Below, piece by piece: positions 56,821-64,000 of a stretch of DNA of 64,000 bases; position 1 is the stretch's first letter; every line of letters begins with the position of its first letter. The notes beneath the pieces are model-generated. The model saw only the letters and a list, made by a program, of their open reading frames with translations, had not been told where the DNA came from and searched no databases. Origin of the DNA: Desulfonema magnum (GTDB lineage: Bacteria > Desulfobacterota > Desulfobacteria > Desulfobacterales > 4be13); the NCBI RefSeq assembly GCF_017377395.1, contig NZ_CP061800.1, positions 3,865,633 through 3,929,632 on the forward strand, given 5' to 3'. Both the position numbers and the translations under genes were made by a program.

Positions 56821-58161
56821 TTAATTCTTAATTTTCAATTCCCCAACAAGCTCATCCATGTCTTCCTTGGAGCGGGTTTCTGTCACGCATAAAAGATAGT
56901 GATTCGCCAATTCAGGATAATAGGTTCCCAAGGAAAGGCCGGCAACAATTTTTTTACCCAGTAACCGCTTGTAGGCTGCCTCAGATTTGCCCGGGAATTC
57001 CACCACAAATTCATTAAATGTGGGGCTGACAAAGCTTATTTTGAATCCTGCTTTTTTCAATTCTGCTTTGAGATACTCAGCTTTGTCATAGTTGAGTTTG
57101 GCAAGTTCTCTCATACCTGTGCCGCCGACAGAGGCCATGTACATTGCCGCCGTGGTCGCACAAAGCCCCTGGTTGGAGCAAATGTTGGACGTGGCTTTTT
57201 CCCGGCGAATGTGCTGTTCACGCGTGGCAAGGGTCAGAACAAACCCTCTTTTTCCGTCCTTGTCTTTGGTCTGACCGATCAGACGCCCCGGCATGTTTCG
57301 CATGTACTGCTTTTTGGTGGCGAACATCCCGAGCCCGGGGCCGCCAAAGGAGCGAGGAATACCGAGACTCTGACCTTCGCCGCATACAATATCCGCGCCC
57401 TGACTCCCGGGAGTTTTAAAAAGTCCGTAAGCAAGGGGTTCTGTAAAGCTCGTGACAAACAGGGCTTTTTGTTTATGCGCGTGTTCTCCGATGATCTTCA
57501 AATCTTCAACACAGCCGAAAAAATTGGGAGATTGGACTGCGACGGCTGCAAGGTCATTCATATTGGCCAGATTTGAAATATCTGTTCTGCCATTTTTGAG
57601 ATAAGGAAGTTCAACAATTTCATAATCCGTGGGCGCGAAATAGGTCTGAACCACGCGGCGATACAGAGGATGAATCAGGCTTGAAACCGCGACTTTTTTC
57701 TGACGACGGCTGATGCGAATCGCCATGAGCAATGCCTCGGCCAGGGCAGACGCGCCATCATACATGGACGCATTTGCCACTTCCATGCCTAAAAGCAGGC
57801 ACGCGAGGGTCTGATATTCATAAATGGCCTGGAGTGTTCCTTGGCTGATTTCCGGCTGATAAGGGGTATAGGCTGTTGAAAATTCAGACCGGCCCAGGAG
57901 GTAACTGACTGACGCGGGAATATAATGCTCATAGCTGCCTGCCCCCATGAACACCTTATATTCCGGGGAGACTGCCATGATATGTGCCAGATTGCCCATA
58001 TGATCGTTCAGTTCCCATTCTGTGAGAGGTTCCGGCAGACTGAGCGCATTCTTTCGGCGGCAATCTTCAGGGATGGCTGAGAAGATATCCTCGAGACTTT
58101 TCGCGCCTACCTCCTTCAGCATTGAAGCAATATCGTCTTCTGTGTGAGGTAAATATCTCAT
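56821..58161 (-). CDS. gcvPA: Glycine dehydrogenase (decarboxylating) subunit 1
   Basis: 446 residues. N-terminal half of the P-protein: MRYLPHTEDDIASMLKEVGA, MGAGSYEHYIPASVSYLLGR, SEFSTAYTPYQPEISQGTLQ, ASMYDGASALAEALLMAIRI and GRLIGQTKDKDGKRGFVLTL with SNICSNQ. The split PA/PB form is common in deltaproteobacteria and Firmicutes. No gcvT is present in the window. It lies 59 bp after the gcvH stop. Confidence 0.96.
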   Translation of the reverse strand: MRYLPHTEDDIASMLKEVGAKSLEDIFSAIPEDCRRKNALSLPEPLTEWELNDHMGNLAHIMAVSPEYKVFMGAGSYEHYIPASVSYLLGRSEFSTAYTPYQPEISQGTLQAIYEYQTLACLLLGMEVANASMYDGASALAEALLMAIRISRRQKKVAVSSLIHPLYRRVVQTYFAPTDYEIVELPYLKNGRTDISNLANMNDLAAVAVQSPNFFGCVEDLKIIGEHAHKQKALFVTSFTEPLAYGLFKTPGSQGADIVCGEGQSLGIPRSFGGPGLGMFATKKQYMRNMPGRLIGQTKDKDGKRGFVLTLATREQHIRREKATSNICSNQGLCATTAAMYMASVGGTGMRELAKLNYDKAEYLKAELKKAGFKISFVSPTFNEFVVEFPGKSEAAYKRLLGKKIVAGLSLGTYYPELANHYLLCVTETRSKEDMDELVGELKIKN

Positions 58162-58220
58162 ATTATAATCCTTTCATCATTTTTAAGTTAGACAAAAAGA
58201 CACATTTAAGACTCAGGTTG

Positions 58221-58622
58221 TTACAATCCCCTGAGCATGCCGAGATAATCCGCTTTAGACTTGAGACTGTCCATTTCAGCAGAATCATCAGATATGATCT
58301 CAATCATCCAGCCGCGTCCGTAGGGGTCCTCATTTACCTGTTCGGGTGCGTCCGCAAGTTCCTCATTTATCGAAACAACCTCTCCGCTGACAGGCATATA
58401 TATCTCGGAAACCGCTTTTACAGATTCCACAGTTCCGAATTCCTCTCCTTTTGCAAACGTCTCACCTAATTCGGGCAATTCCACGAATACGATATCTCCG
58501 AGCTGATCCTGAGCGTAGTCAGTAATGCCGATCTTTACCTTGTCTCCGTCGGATTTGGCCCATTCATGATCATCAGTATAACGCAACCCATCAGGAAAAT
58601 TTAACTCATTGATTTCTTTCAT
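58221..58622 (-). CDS. gcvH: Glycine cleavage system H protein
   Basis: 133 residues, full length: MKEINELNFPDGLRYTDDHE, VKIGITDYAQDQLGDIVFVE, EFGTVESVKAVSEIYMPVSG with the lipoyl lysine in ESVKAVSE, and NEDPYGRGWMIEI. It shuttles the aminomethyl group between P and T proteins. I chose the start at 58622, with GGAGAGGGC just upstream. It is the first gene of the gcvH-gcvPA-gcvPB-lipB run. A REP element lies 45 bp upstream. Confidence 0.97.
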   Translation of the reverse strand: MKEINELNFPDGLRYTDDHEWAKSDGDKVKIGITDYAQDQLGDIVFVELPELGETFAKGEEFGTVESVKAVSEIYMPVSGEVVSINEELADAPEQVNEDPYGRGWMIEIISDDSAEMDSLKSKADYLGMLRGL

Positions 58623-58667
58623 GCCCTCTCCTCTTTTAAAATTATCATAATCAGGAAAAAAACCTTC

Positions 58668-58765
58668 AGCGATCTCGTTCCCACGCTTTGCGTGGGAATG
58701 CAGAGCGGACGCTTCGCGTCCTGATTTCACCTGCTGTCCGGGACACGAAGTATTGGAACGAGGAT
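58668..58765. repeat. REP-like palindrome, CTCGTTCCCACGC family
   Basis: CTCGTTCCCACGCTTTGCGT-GGGAATGC, GGACGCTTCGCGTCC and TTGGAACGAGG, same family as 7630-7744. From 58766 to 59040 I see no gene; 59055-59095 is a short GGGTGGGTGTAGCGAAGCG palindrome. Confidence 0.75.
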
Positions 58766-59113
58766 ATATGTGAATTTTCTATTCGTTAAATATGGCATAG
58801 CTGATCTGATTTGTCAATAAATTAGTATGAATTCCCCGGAATTTCGAATTTTTTTTCTTTATAATAAAGTAGGTTATCAGTTTCTAAGGAATTCTCCTGA
58901 TGTTTGTTAAGAGAACTTCTAATGCTGATTACATCAACTTGCTTGACGAAACTTCTCTGATCAGATATAGATATAACTTGTTATTGCAGAGCCGGGAACG
59001 GAGATTATTCGTTTCCAGGCATCATCTTAGGAATAATTTACCCAAATGTAGAATGTAGGGTGGGTGTAGCGAAGCGAAACCCACCGTCTGTGCTTAAAAA
59101 TGGTAATGCGATA

Positions 59114-59926
59114 ATGAAATACACAACAACGTCAGAGGATGCAGAATATCTTATTATTTCAAATATAAATGTACGGATAAGCATAGGCTTTTTCATTGTC
59201 TTTCTATTAATACCGATAAGTGTTTTTGCGGAAAAAATGTCTTTTGTAACCAGCGGCATGTCACCGCCTTTAGTCTATAAGGACAAAGATAAATTAAAAG
59301 GCATGGATCTGGATGTTATCGTTGAGTTCTGCAAACAGAATGGAATCAGACATGAATTTAAAGCGTTTCCTTGGAAAAGAGCCCTGATGAATATAAAAGA
59401 GGGGGAAGCGGATGGAATTTTTACACTGTTTCGAACCAAAGAACGGGAAGAATTCCTTTATTATCCTTCCGTTCCCATTAACACTGTTAAAACTGTAATA
59501 TGGGCTCGGAAAGAAAGCGGAATAAAGATCAGGGAACTTAACGATTTGAAAAGCCATTCATTAGGCGTCATTGCCGGATACAAATATGGTTCGCAATTTG
59601 ATAATCTTAAAGAATTGAAAAAAACATTTTGCGATACCAAAGAACAACTGATAAAGATGCTTAACAAACAACGGTTTGACTTAGCAGCAGATTCTGAAGC
59701 ATGTTTCAAATTTATGTGTAAAAAGATCGGTCTTGAACAGAGCAAATTTGAGATCGTTTATGTACTCACTCAAAATCCTGTATATTTTGCTTTTTCAAAG
59801 TCTCTTGGTGAGCGAGGAGCAGTTCTTGCAGAGAAATTCAGTCAGTTTATGAAGTTATTACAAGAAAACGGGGCATTAGAACAAATCAGAAATCATTATT
59901 ATCAACCCGATAACCAAGCTTTCTGA
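59114..59926 (+). CDS. Periplasmic solute-binding protein, family 3
   Basis: 270 residues. An N-terminal span (SIGFFIVFLLIPISVFAEKM) acts as signal peptide. SBP_bac_3 features follow: FVTSGMSPPLVYKDKDKLKG, MDLDVIVEFCKQNGIRHEFK, PWKRALMNIKEGEADGIFTL, LKSHSLGVIAGYKYGS and ENGALEQIRNHYY. Stand-alone proteins of this kind in deltaproteobacteria are often sensors or scavenging binders of amino acids; no ABC permease or ATPase genes are adjacent. I chose the start at 59114; the earlier ATG at 59060 lies in a repeat. The ligand is unknown. Confidence 0.85.
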   Translation: MKYTTTSEDAEYLIISNINVRISIGFFIVFLLIPISVFAEKMSFVTSGMSPPLVYKDKDKLKGMDLDVIVEFCKQNGIRHEFKAFPWKRALMNIKEGEADGIFTLFRTKEREEFLYYPSVPINTVKTVIWARKESGIKIRELNDLKSHSLGVIAGYKYGSQFDNLKELKKTFCDTKEQLIKMLNKQRFDLAADSEACFKFMCKKIGLEQSKFEIVYVLTQNPVYFAFSKSLGERGAVLAEKFSQFMKLLQENGALEQIRNHYYQPDNQAF

Positions 59927-59934
59927 TCCGACCC

Positions 59935-60200
59935 GGCCGGCCTCTTTGGCATTCCTGCGAAAGCAGGAATGACTGAAAAACTTGATTATCAAGTATCGAG
60001 TAAATCGAAAAGTTTCCGGGCTGTCACAGAGCGGGCACGACGGACGTGGGAGAAACCCGGCTTTTTCCGGCCGGGGAGAGTCTCTGTCCAGGAAAAAAAG
60101 CCGGTTTTTTTTGCAGTCCCGCACACAGGCCGGAAACTTTTCGATCTGCTGAGTATAAATAAATGTAAAAAGCACCATAACCATGAGATGATAAATCCGA
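59935..60200. repeat. GCGAAAGC element and family D-like palindrome
   Basis: 59948-59972: GCATTCCTGCGAAAGCAGGA. 60004-60150: ATCGAAAAGTTTCCGG ... CCGGAAACTTTTCGAT enclosing GAGAAACCCGGCTTTTTCCG and AAAAAAAGCCGGTTTTTTTT, the same core as the family D elements but with different ends. Confidence 0.7.
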
Positions 60201-60299
60201 ATTATCGGTATTGGACATAACTATTTAATATTTATCAGTATTATTTGGTTAAGGATCATCCTTTTATGAAAATCTCACCTGAGCAAATTATCTTTCACC

Positions 60300-60415
60300 C
60301 GATGTTCAAATTTTTTTCTGTCATTCCTGCGAAAGCAGGAATCCACCGCTCGCCGGAACACTACATCGGCCCAAAAACAGATTCCTGCTTTCGCAGGAAT
60401 GACAAACTTTTAGCT
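60300..60415. repeat. GCGAAAGC-family inverted repeat
   Basis: TTCTGTCATTCCTGCGAAAG ... GATTCCTGCTTTCGCAGGAA, directly adjoining the family A element at 60419. Confidence 0.75.
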
Positions 60416-60418
60416 TTT

Positions 60419-60580
60419 CTGATTATAACGGATTTAGGGGATGGCGGGAAAGCCCCGCAGGGACGGCATATTTGCAGCAAATCATGTTGCGAATATGCCG
60501 CGGGGCCTGCAAACCTGCTGCTACAAATATGCCGGCCCTGCGAGGCTTGGTCAGCCCTTCCCTAAATCCGTTATAATCAG
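60419..60580. mobile_element. MITE-like element, family A, copy 4
   Basis: 162 bp, ends CTGATTATAACGGATTTAGG and its complement; interior differs (GCATATTTGCAGCAAATCAT). No flanking duplication is seen (left TAGCTTTT, right ACAATATA), so it is older or rearranged. Confidence 0.75.
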
Positions 60581-60924
60581 ACAATATAGAACAAATTTGC
60601 AATTTGTTCAGGCACAATTTGAAAAATTCTGCTGTAAACAACCCGAATATTATTTATCAGATTAAGCAGTTAGGAAAGCGTCCGCTAACAAGAAAAACCT
60701 AATCCTGTGCTAATCGTGGTGTGACATTAAGAAACAGCAAATTTGAGGGTTTCGTTTTGACACTAACTACCTAAATGAGTGATCAGTTGTCAGATATTAC
60801 CAGATAAGCGTTTTCATAGCTGGTATCTTTTCACCTGCCGGGCAGAATGTTTGTTCCGTCACAACATCCTGAAACAGTATGGCTGAAACCTGAAAACTGA
60901 TGGCTCAATAAAAAGGAGGAGAAA
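60581..60924. other. Upstream region of the right-hand operon
   Basis: No gene supported. A short inverted pair (ACAAATTTGCAATTTGTTC / GCACAATTTGAAAAATTC) lies at 60592-60628. A strong ribosome site (AAAGGAGGAG) lies at 60911-60920. The promoter is presumably here but cannot be pinned down. Confidence 0.45.
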
Positions 60925-62220
60925 ATGGCACACGAAGCTTCGGGCAGGACGGATCTGTTCAGCCGTCTGATTCATGACACAGACATATCCATTGCCGCAT
61001 TAGACAGCAAAACCAAAGTTGTAACAAATGAACAACTGGATACATTTAAACAGAAATTTGAAGAAGCAGAGCAGATTAAAGATGAAAAACAGCGCGATGC
61101 CCGGATGAAAGTCCTTGAGGCGGATTTCTCAAAATTAAGAAAAGCCGTCCGGGAGGAAGAAACAGATCTGGCGAATGCCGTACTTGGTCTTAACGCCATT
61201 ATTGAATCACTGGGAGGCGAGTATAATGAATTGCAAACCATGTCTCCGGAAGAAGAGGAACTGGTCAGAAAAGCGGAAGAAAAGCTTGGGGACGCCAAAA
61301 GAAAACTGGAAAAGGCAAAGGGGAAATGGAAGTTTCTCGGCAGAGACAGATCCGTAGCAAAGGCCAAGGCAGAGATCAAAGCAGTGGAACAGGAAGTGGC
61401 AGAAGCTGCTGCAGAAGCAAGACGGCTGGCACGGGAAAGGCTGATGAAACATAACATGGAGCAGAGCCTCCAGGAATTTATGTACAAAGTCGAAAAAACC
61501 ATTGTCATCATCGAGCATCGGGTGGAAGATATCAAAGCCCAGCTTGCCAGTGTGTCTGCCCGAAAAGAAGAAGCGTTCAGAATTAAAGAGGAAGCTGCCA
61601 AAGCCCTTGAGAAACTTGATAATGACCTGAACGGACTTGAATCCGAACTTTCCAGGGAAGAGGAGCTTCTGGAAACCTTTGTCAACGGAACCCCTGAACA
61701 TACCCAGCAGTCCCAGAAGGTTTCAGATATGAGAGCGCAGGTTGAAGATATACGCGGACGCCGCAATAACGCATTTGTACTTTTTCAGTCAAAGGAGAAA
61801 TTTGCGGCCGAACTTGAAATCCATGAGCGGACCCAGATGAAGCTGCGGGATAATCATCGGATGTGGATTACGTCTCTGCGCTCTGATACCGAGGAGCGGG
61901 TCGTGACCTTCAAATCCCGTCTGGAAGCAATGAAAGCAATGGCGGATCAGGATGTCGCCAAACAGCTTGACAATATCGGTGCTGAAATTGACCAGTCAAA
62001 CGTGGAATACATGGCAGCCAGCGGATACGCAAGTGACCGGGTGAGAATGGAGAAGATTGAGAAACATCCTGACCGGATAGCCAAAATCGCCAAAGTGCAG
62101 GCTGCCCAGGCAGAAGCCATCCAAAAAATCCGAATGAGAGAGAACAAGGCCATTGAAGCGTTTAAAGATATGTATGGGATTGATCCTACGGAATCGTCCT
62201 TTTTCCATTATGAAGAGTAA
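60925..62220 (+). CDS. Coiled-coil protein of unknown function
   Basis: 431 residues, almost wholly helical and charged: KQKFEEAEQIKDEKQRDARM, EEEELVRKAEEKLGDAKRKL, AKAKAEIKAVEQEVAEAAAE and SARKEEAFRIKEEAAKALEK. A less charged C-terminal part (YMAASGYASDRVRMEKIEKH ... GIDPTESSFFHYEE) may be a folded cap. No signal peptide or membrane segment is present. I do not recognise the family; it resembles scaffold or toxic-anion-resistance-type coiled coils only in composition. It has a very strong ribosome site and is the first gene of a probable operon with the next two genes. Confidence 0.8.
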   Translation: MAHEASGRTDLFSRLIHDTDISIAALDSKTKVVTNEQLDTFKQKFEEAEQIKDEKQRDARMKVLEADFSKLRKAVREEETDLANAVLGLNAIIESLGGEYNELQTMSPEEEELVRKAEEKLGDAKRKLEKAKGKWKFLGRDRSVAKAKAEIKAVEQEVAEAAAEARRLARERLMKHNMEQSLQEFMYKVEKTIVIIEHRVEDIKAQLASVSARKEEAFRIKEEAAKALEKLDNDLNGLESELSREEELLETFVNGTPEHTQQSQKVSDMRAQVEDIRGRRNNAFVLFQSKEKFAAELEIHERTQMKLRDNHRMWITSLRSDTEERVVTFKSRLEAMKAMADQDVAKQLDNIGAEIDQSNVEYMAASGYASDRVRMEKIEKHPDRIAKIAKVQAAQAEAIQKIRMRENKAIEAFKDMYGIDPTESSFFHYEE

Positions 62221-62249
62221 AATCGGGAATCGGGGATTGAGAATTGGAA

Positions 62250-62318
62250 ATTACAAGGAAAAAGGATAAGAAAAGGAAGGACGGCTCTTTCCCTTTCTTA
62301 TCTGCTTTCCTTGTACTT
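62250..62318. repeat. GATAAGAAAGGG-type stem-loop within the operon
   Basis: ACAAGGAAAAAGGATAAGAA pairs with TTCTTATCTGCTTTCCTTGT. It lies between the coiled-coil gene and the next gene; a possible attenuator or partial terminator. Confidence 0.7.
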
Positions 62319-62334
62319 TTTTAGGAGAATAATC

Positions 62335-63438
62335 ATGGAAACAAAAACCGTTTTCAAACCCTTGCAGGGGCAGGATGAATATACCCGTTACTTTAATCAT
62401 TTATGCAGTGTTTTCGAAAACATGCTTGAACTTTTCAAAGTCAGGGCAGATAAAAAAGACACACGGCACCATGAGTCTGTGGTGATGTCAGATTTTCTTT
62501 CCAAAATGCTTTATACCACAGAGGCGTTAAGAAGAAAATACACATATAATCCGAGCCACACACTCAAAATTGACCTGTCTGATTCTGGTTTGCCAAGTTT
62601 TTTCAATGTGAACAACCTGACCACGGATCTGCTGAACAGAGAAAAACGCCTTGAAGAACTGCCCACCATGCAGGCATTAAAGCAGGAACTGCTTGATTTC
62701 ATGTTTAAATATAAAACTGAACCAAATGAACTCCTGCGCCGGGCAAGCGAGGGGTCTTATTATAAAATGCTTGATCAGGACAAGCTTTTGCTTACGTTTA
62801 CCCCGGGATCGCTCAGAAAGATGAAAAAGGAAAAGAAAAGATTCAGAACCTATACATTTTCATGGGCATGTTATGATTTTGCGACCAACAGGCCCTATAT
62901 TCATATCATGATGTTTGATCAGGATACCGCGTCAATCCCTCTGGAAGAACATCGTTTTAATTATACGCAGTTTCTTGAAACTGTTCGGGCCGAAGGATCA
63001 AGAGCGCCCGGTATCGGCATACTTGCGCTGGGCATGGACGGCAGTCTGAAGGATATCCATCCCAAGATAATCAAACGGATATGTGTAGGCCCGATTTGCT
63101 CAAAACATTTTTCCGAGGAACCTGAAAAATTGTGCAGCTTATTAACTCGGAACGGAGAAAATGAAGATGATTTTATCCTGCTGTTTGATGAAGATGTTAT
63201 TCTTTCCAGGGATCAGACAGTATCAAAAAGCGTTTTTTCCTTTGGTCAGGTCAGGGAGACATTTTACATTCCCGAGGCGGACACTGAATGCTACGACCGT
63301 AAAGCATCAAAGATACACAAGCATATGCTGGTGCCTCATCGTGTGTTACAGCATATGGATTTCAAAGGGGATTTCAGGGAATACAGCGATCATGAAATCA
63401 TAACCTATGACAAAGAGGGAGGAATTTATGTCAACTGA
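62335..63438 (+). CDS. Hypothetical protein, second gene of right-hand operon
   Basis: 367 residues, soluble: [100 protein letters not shown] and HKHMLVPHRVLQHMDFKGDF. I do not recognise the family. The alternating helical and beta segments suggest two domains. TTAGGAGAA lies before the chosen ATG at 62335; an upstream ATG at 62311 has no ribosome site. The stop overlaps the next start by 11 bases, so the pair is coupled. Confidence 0.75.
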   Translation: METKTVFKPLQGQDEYTRYFNHLCSVFENMLELFKVRADKKDTRHHESVVMSDFLSKMLYTTEALRRKYTYNPSHTLKIDLSDSGLPSFFNVNNLTTDLLNREKRLEELPTMQALKQELLDFMFKYKTEPNELLRRASEGSYYKMLDQDKLLLTFTPGSLRKMKKEKKRFRTYTFSWACYDFATNRPYIHIMMFDQDTASIPLEEHRFNYTQFLETVRAEGSRAPGIGILALGMDGSLKDIHPKIIKRICVGPICSKHFSEEPEKLCSLLTRNGENEDDFILLFDEDVILSRDQTVSKSVFSFGQVRETFYIPEADTECYDRKASKIHKHMLVPHRVLQHMDFKGDFREYSDHEIITYDKEGGIYVN

Positions 63439-64000
63439 TACGTCGTCATATCTTCCCATAGATGAAATTCAGCTCGGCAAATTTACGGAAAAGGCGAATT
63501 ATCTTCTGACAAGAGTAAAATGGTCACCCGGAGCCAGCCTGTTCGAGAAAAAGGAAAAAAGCATCAGTAAATGGCGTGAATCCTCTGTCCGGCAGGCGGT
63601 TACCGAAGAACTTTCACTTATTAAGATCGCAAAAATCATCAGCAATGATCCGTTGCTGCTGACTGAATCCGTGAACCATGTGCTGACTGTTCTGCGTCAG
63701 GGACTGAGGATCGGAATGCACATGTCCGCGCTCTATACAAAGTTCTCCGGACTGGAATCGCTTGCCGCCCTGAATGCCAAACGCGGATTATCAGAAAGCC
63801 AGAAAACAGAATTCAGAGAAAAATATCGGACTGCGTCCGCGGTGGGTGTTTTTGCGTCCGCGTATCATGTTGTGTGGGAAATTTGCAAATATCGCACCGA
63901 GGATGTCAGCAGCGTAACCATCCGCTTCGAAGGCGTGCCCGAGATGAATCTGACTTCTCCGGTTCGGGCCTTTGACTGCATGATTTACTATTGTGCGGCT
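63428..64000 (+). CDS. Hypothetical protein, third gene of right-hand operon (partial)
   Basis: 191 codons visible, open at the right edge: MSTDTSSYLPIDEIQLGKFT, NYLLTRVKWSPGASLFEKKE, QAVTEELSLIKIAKIISNDP, LTVLRQGLRIGMHMSALYTK and SAVGVFASAYHVVWEICKYR. No recognised domain and no signal peptide. GGAGG lies 7 bases upstream of the ATG, inside the previous gene's last codons, showing translational coupling. Function unknown. Confidence 0.75.
   Translation, partial: MSTDTSSYLPIDEIQLGKFTEKANYLLTRVKWSPGASLFEKKEKSISKWRESSVRQAVTEELSLIKIAKIISNDPLLLTESVNHVLTVLRQGLRIGMHMSALYTKFSGLESLAALNAKRGLSESQKTEFREKYRTASAVGVFASAYHVVWEICKYRTEDVSSVTIRFEGVPEMNLTSPVRAFDCMIYYCAA

Noticed and set aside
60972..61766. 264-residue minus-strand frame with many Ser residues
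   Set aside because: Antisense of the coiled-coil gene; Ser/Leu richness mirrors Glu/Lys codons on the other strand.

Overview
The window reads as a chromosome segment of a sulfate-reducing deltaproteobacterium (Desulfobacterota, Desulfobacteraceae-like, possibly a large-genome Desulfonema-type organism). The main evidence is a QmoA/HdrA-like iron-sulfur cluster whose last gene carries an in-frame TGA with a bacterial SECIS-like hairpin. A PanP-type decarboxylase, a split glycine decarboxylase (gcvPA/gcvPB), an Mla lipid-transport operon, PocR, GAF and HD-GYP signalling proteins and an extreme load of intergenic repeats fit the same picture. No rRNA or tRNA gene was recognised.

Layout. 1-2.5 kb: start of a large secreted DUF11/SdrD-type protein, minus strand. 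2.5-8 kb: accessory debris with a DUF29 gene and its truncated copy, hicBA, a colicin-D-like toxin/immunity pair, broken sensor/LuxR genes and palindromic elements. 8-13.8 kb: Zn-dependent phospholipase C-like gene with two coupled small genes, panP, htpG. 14.7-21.5 kb: a two-GAF HD-GYP protein and a 1376-residue membrane protein of unknown function. 21.5-27.4 kb: a mobile-element graveyard with a broken Rpn nuclease, a short CRISPR array whose first repeat is split by a small transposon, transposase wrecks, one nearly intact IS, and msrA cut short by that IS. 27.5-33.4 kb: modular tandem arrays around an AAA ATPase with a truncated Toprim partner, a Memo-like gene and a membrane spermidine-synthase-like gene. 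33.9-43.6 kb: GAF protein, the three-gene Hdr/Qmo-like cluster with the predicted selenoprotein, PocR protein, and two convergent response regulators. 44-48.3 kb: mlaE-F-D-C and mlaA. 48.8-58.6 kb: dusB, a WbpE-like aminotransferase, and a minus-strand run gcvH-gcvPA-gcvPB-lipB-murJ-ftsB. 59-64 kb: a periplasmic solute-binding protein and an uncharacterised three-gene operon running off the right edge.

The dominant theme is repeat invasion. Several families of short terminal-inverted-repeat elements (MITE-like) are present. Some copies have visible 8-bp or TA target duplications, and some are nested inside one another, inside a transposase gene, or inside a CRISPR repeat. Arrays of 7-bp repeats fill many intergenic gaps and extend into coding sequence, supplying start regions, stop codons or internal residues. 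Larger tandem arrays (38-bp units, and 26+15-bp modules) occupy other gaps.

The strongest functional finding is the predicted selenocysteine HdrC/HdrB-like protein at 37713-38939. The strongest structural finding is the CRISPR array interrupted at a TA inside its repeat palindrome.
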